NCBI GenBank assembly: GCA_024195585.1
Contig: SWBL01000047.1
Coordinates: 1 to 64,000 of the forward strand
Direction: 5' to 3'
Length of the DNA: 64,000 bases
Source of the DNA: Aureobasidium sp. EXF-3400
Taxonomy: Eukaryota; Ascomycota; Dothideomycetes; Dothideales; Saccotheciaceae
The notes under the pieces: model-generated
Told to the model about the DNA's origin: nothing
Databases searched by the model: none
Seen by the model: the letters and a program-made list of their open reading frames with translations, nothing else
Program-made: the position numbers and the translations under genes
Part shown: positions 62,352 through 64,000 of the stretch, in pieces
Layout of the letters: each line of letters opens with the position of its first letter
Numbering within the stretch: position 1 is the first letter of the stretch

Positions 62352-64000
62352 CTACTCGATCCTCCTTGCTCCTCTAACATCGCCCACTGATGGCACCTCC
62401 TTCACGGTAGCCTCCACAATGCCATAAATTGGTACATCTGCAAGGCCTTGCGCAATGTGATGAAGGGTTGGCAGTGAGTTCCAATCACCGGGCAAAAACT
62501 TGATAGTCGCCGACTTTGTTGTCTGGTCCTGTGCTTCTTGCTGAGCCCCTGCAGACGATGGTATTTTCTTCTCGTACTCATCGAAGACAGCGTACTCGGC
62601 ATCCGCCTTGCCTGGCTCACCCACAGCTGGCACGTAACGATACATGAACAAGCCATTGTCTTCAATCATTGGCATTGGAGGGCCGGGAGGACCTGGAGGC
62701 TTGGCGTGGGTGCCGTTCACGCCGTTCGTGCCATCAGTGCCATTTGCCTGAGGCTTTGCACGAAGGTCGTTCCATTCGAGCTCGGCAAAAGTGGTGCCGC
62801 GCCAACTCATGCGTACACTGCGAGAGTTACCAGAAGCTGAGACGTCGATATCGCAACCCAATTTAGGCGCTGCAAGCTCTTCGCGACCCGTGATGATGGG
62901 GTCAGTCAAGTTCTCGAACAAGATTGGTAAGAATGTTCCTTGTAGGATCTCGCCATCCTTCTTGGTATACTTTACTCCGTGGATGTAGAGGCCGCAGTGG
63001 TCGTATCCTGTGTTACCCAGCCATGTCATGTTGCGTAGTGAGCAACACACGATGGAGGCTTCTGCAACTGTTGCTGGAGACATGAAAGAAAATGAAGAGT
63101 TCGGGAACAGGTTCTGAAGATAGGTCCTTGAGGTCTTGAAGCGAATCGAGGCTATTGTCTGGTTCTGCTTTGCTACCGAGTACACATCTGGCTGGGCATT
63201 CAGAGGCTGGCGTGGACCTGGACTAGGACCAAACGACACTGGCTGACGGAACCGGTGTGGCTGCTTGGACCAGAGATGCTTGTTCAAAGCATTCTTTGAG
63301 AAATCCCACTCATCGTGACCGAAGTTATAGTTCGTGAAGGCAAACGCTGATCACACCAAAGTCAGTAAGAAAACAACCAAAGCTATGGTATCACAATTAC
63401 TGACCATCGTATTTCTTGCCCATCTTGACGAGGTCCTTTTGAGACGTTCCGCTCAGTCTTGTACCATCCTGGATTTTGTTTGCACGCTCGCGTCTGCACT
63501 GCTCATACAGTCTCAGCCTCTCTGGGACGTCTTCCTTTGTGGTGCCATAAGGTAAGATGGCTGCCAATGAAACTGCGTCTTCCATAGCTTGCCCACCACC
63601 TTGGGCTTGGTGGGGCAGGAATGGATGAGCTGCATCACCTAGCAATGCCATGTTGCCTTTAATCCACGTAGGGAGTACTCCCATGTCCAGTAGAGTCCAG
63701 ACCTTCAAGCTGTCTTCCGGAGCCTTCTCCAAGAGAGCACGAACTTGGGGTGCCAAGCTGGCGCCACTTGCAAGCATGCGCTTCTTGTCACCCTGTTGAT
63801 TCCAGCCAGCGTCTTCTGAACGTGATTCGCTGCTGGGGTGAATCTATAGAAGACCAAAGTCAGAAGAAGCTCTTGAATCTCGGATGACTGTTCTTACCAG
63901 AAGGAAGTTCATAAGCTTGTTGTCAACACAAGGATACACAACGACTCTGCGGTCTTCACCAACGATCATACAGAGCATACCCTCCTGCTCAACAAATTCA
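62352..64000 (-). CDS. FAD-dependent aromatic monooxygenase fused to an acetoacetate-decarboxylase-like domain (5' end beyond window)
   Basis: Three exons are visible: 63898 to the window edge, 63405-63843 and 62352-63346. The upstream part is a group A flavin monooxygenase: DRRVVVYPC, then LPTWIKGNMALLGDAAHPFLP with the GD motif, and QGGGQAMEDAVSLA, as in salicylate-hydroxylase-like enzymes. After FTNYNFGHDEWDFSKNAL the chain continues without a stop into about 290 residues resembling acetoacetate decarboxylase-type beta-cone proteins (SFSFMSPATVAEASIVCC, GYDHCGLYIHGVKY, GTFLPILFENLTDPIITGREEL). The visible product is about 510 residues; the Rossmann N-terminus is missing. A run of NGT repeats and PPGPPGPP forms a loop. 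Function of the fused domain is inferred from fold only. Confidence 0.82.

Noticed and set aside
1..64000. CRISPR arrays, transposons, retroelement or viral remnants
   Set aside because: No direct-repeat/spacer arrays, reverse transcriptase, transposase or terminal repeats were seen; the only tandem repeats are the minisatellite arrays.

Overview
The window is nuclear DNA of a filamentous ascomycete (Pezizomycotina). Evidence: many short spliceosomal introns (about 47-75 nt, GT-AG, with CTAAC/CTGAC-like branch sites), a complete White Collar-1 blue-light receptor, SAGA, SWR1 and HIR chromatin subunits, two Zn2Cys6 regulators, a rhodopsin-domain membrane protein and a copper-radical oxidase. 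Gene order and intron style suggest a dothideomycete, but that is inference and the species cannot be named from the sequence. Gene models were built by joining exons so that reading frame and protein family both agree. Coordinates are coding spans including introns.

Layout. 0-33.9 kb is a dense, mostly housekeeping region: proteasome ATPase RPT3, WC-1, complex I subunit NDUFA9, proteasome lid RPN9, RNase H2 subunit C, the histone chaperone subunit HPC2, the RNA polymerase II assembly factor RPAP1/RBA50, a YMC1-type mitochondrial carrier, mitoribosomal uS2m (MRP4), a large helical protein of unknown role, an intron-containing tRNA-Ser(UGA), the SAGA deubiquitinase UBP8, a metallo-beta-lactamase-fold hydrolase, the eEF1A methyltransferase EFM5, the HIT protein HNT1, GPI transamidase GAA1, a rhomboid, acyl-protein thioesterase and VPS71. 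Many are divergent pairs sharing promoters of 190-360 bp.

34.0-38.2 kb is a small block of genes I cannot assign. Two clearly paralogous small membrane proteins flank a protein that combines a CCCH zinc finger with a Zn2Cys6-like cluster; a 163-residue coding-like frame lies beside them. This is the best candidate here for something undescribed. 38.4-49.7 kb has an accessory character: a secreted glyoxal-oxidase-type enzyme, two Zn2Cys6 transcription factors, an NmrA/isoflavone-reductase-like protein (with a palindromic CGG-N12-CCG element and a TATA box in the promoter it shares with one regulator), an inverted pair of 20-21 bp minisatellite arrays, and a seven-helix rhodopsin-domain protein. 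49.7-54.2 kb is gene-poor, with one multi-exon hypothetical gene hidden by frame changes.

54.2-64 kb returns to conserved genes: PLP homeostasis protein, D-ribulokinase, EMC10 and a double-RING/LON protein. The right edge cuts a flavin monooxygenase fused to an acetoacetate-decarboxylase-like domain.

Recurrent themes are mitochondrial function (NDUFA9, MRP4, carrier), protein turnover (RPT3, RPN9, UBP8, RING-LON), chromatin (HPC2, UBP8, VPS71) and ER membrane or GPI biology (GAA1, EMC10). At least three internal coding exons of 12-14 nt occur in unrelated genes.
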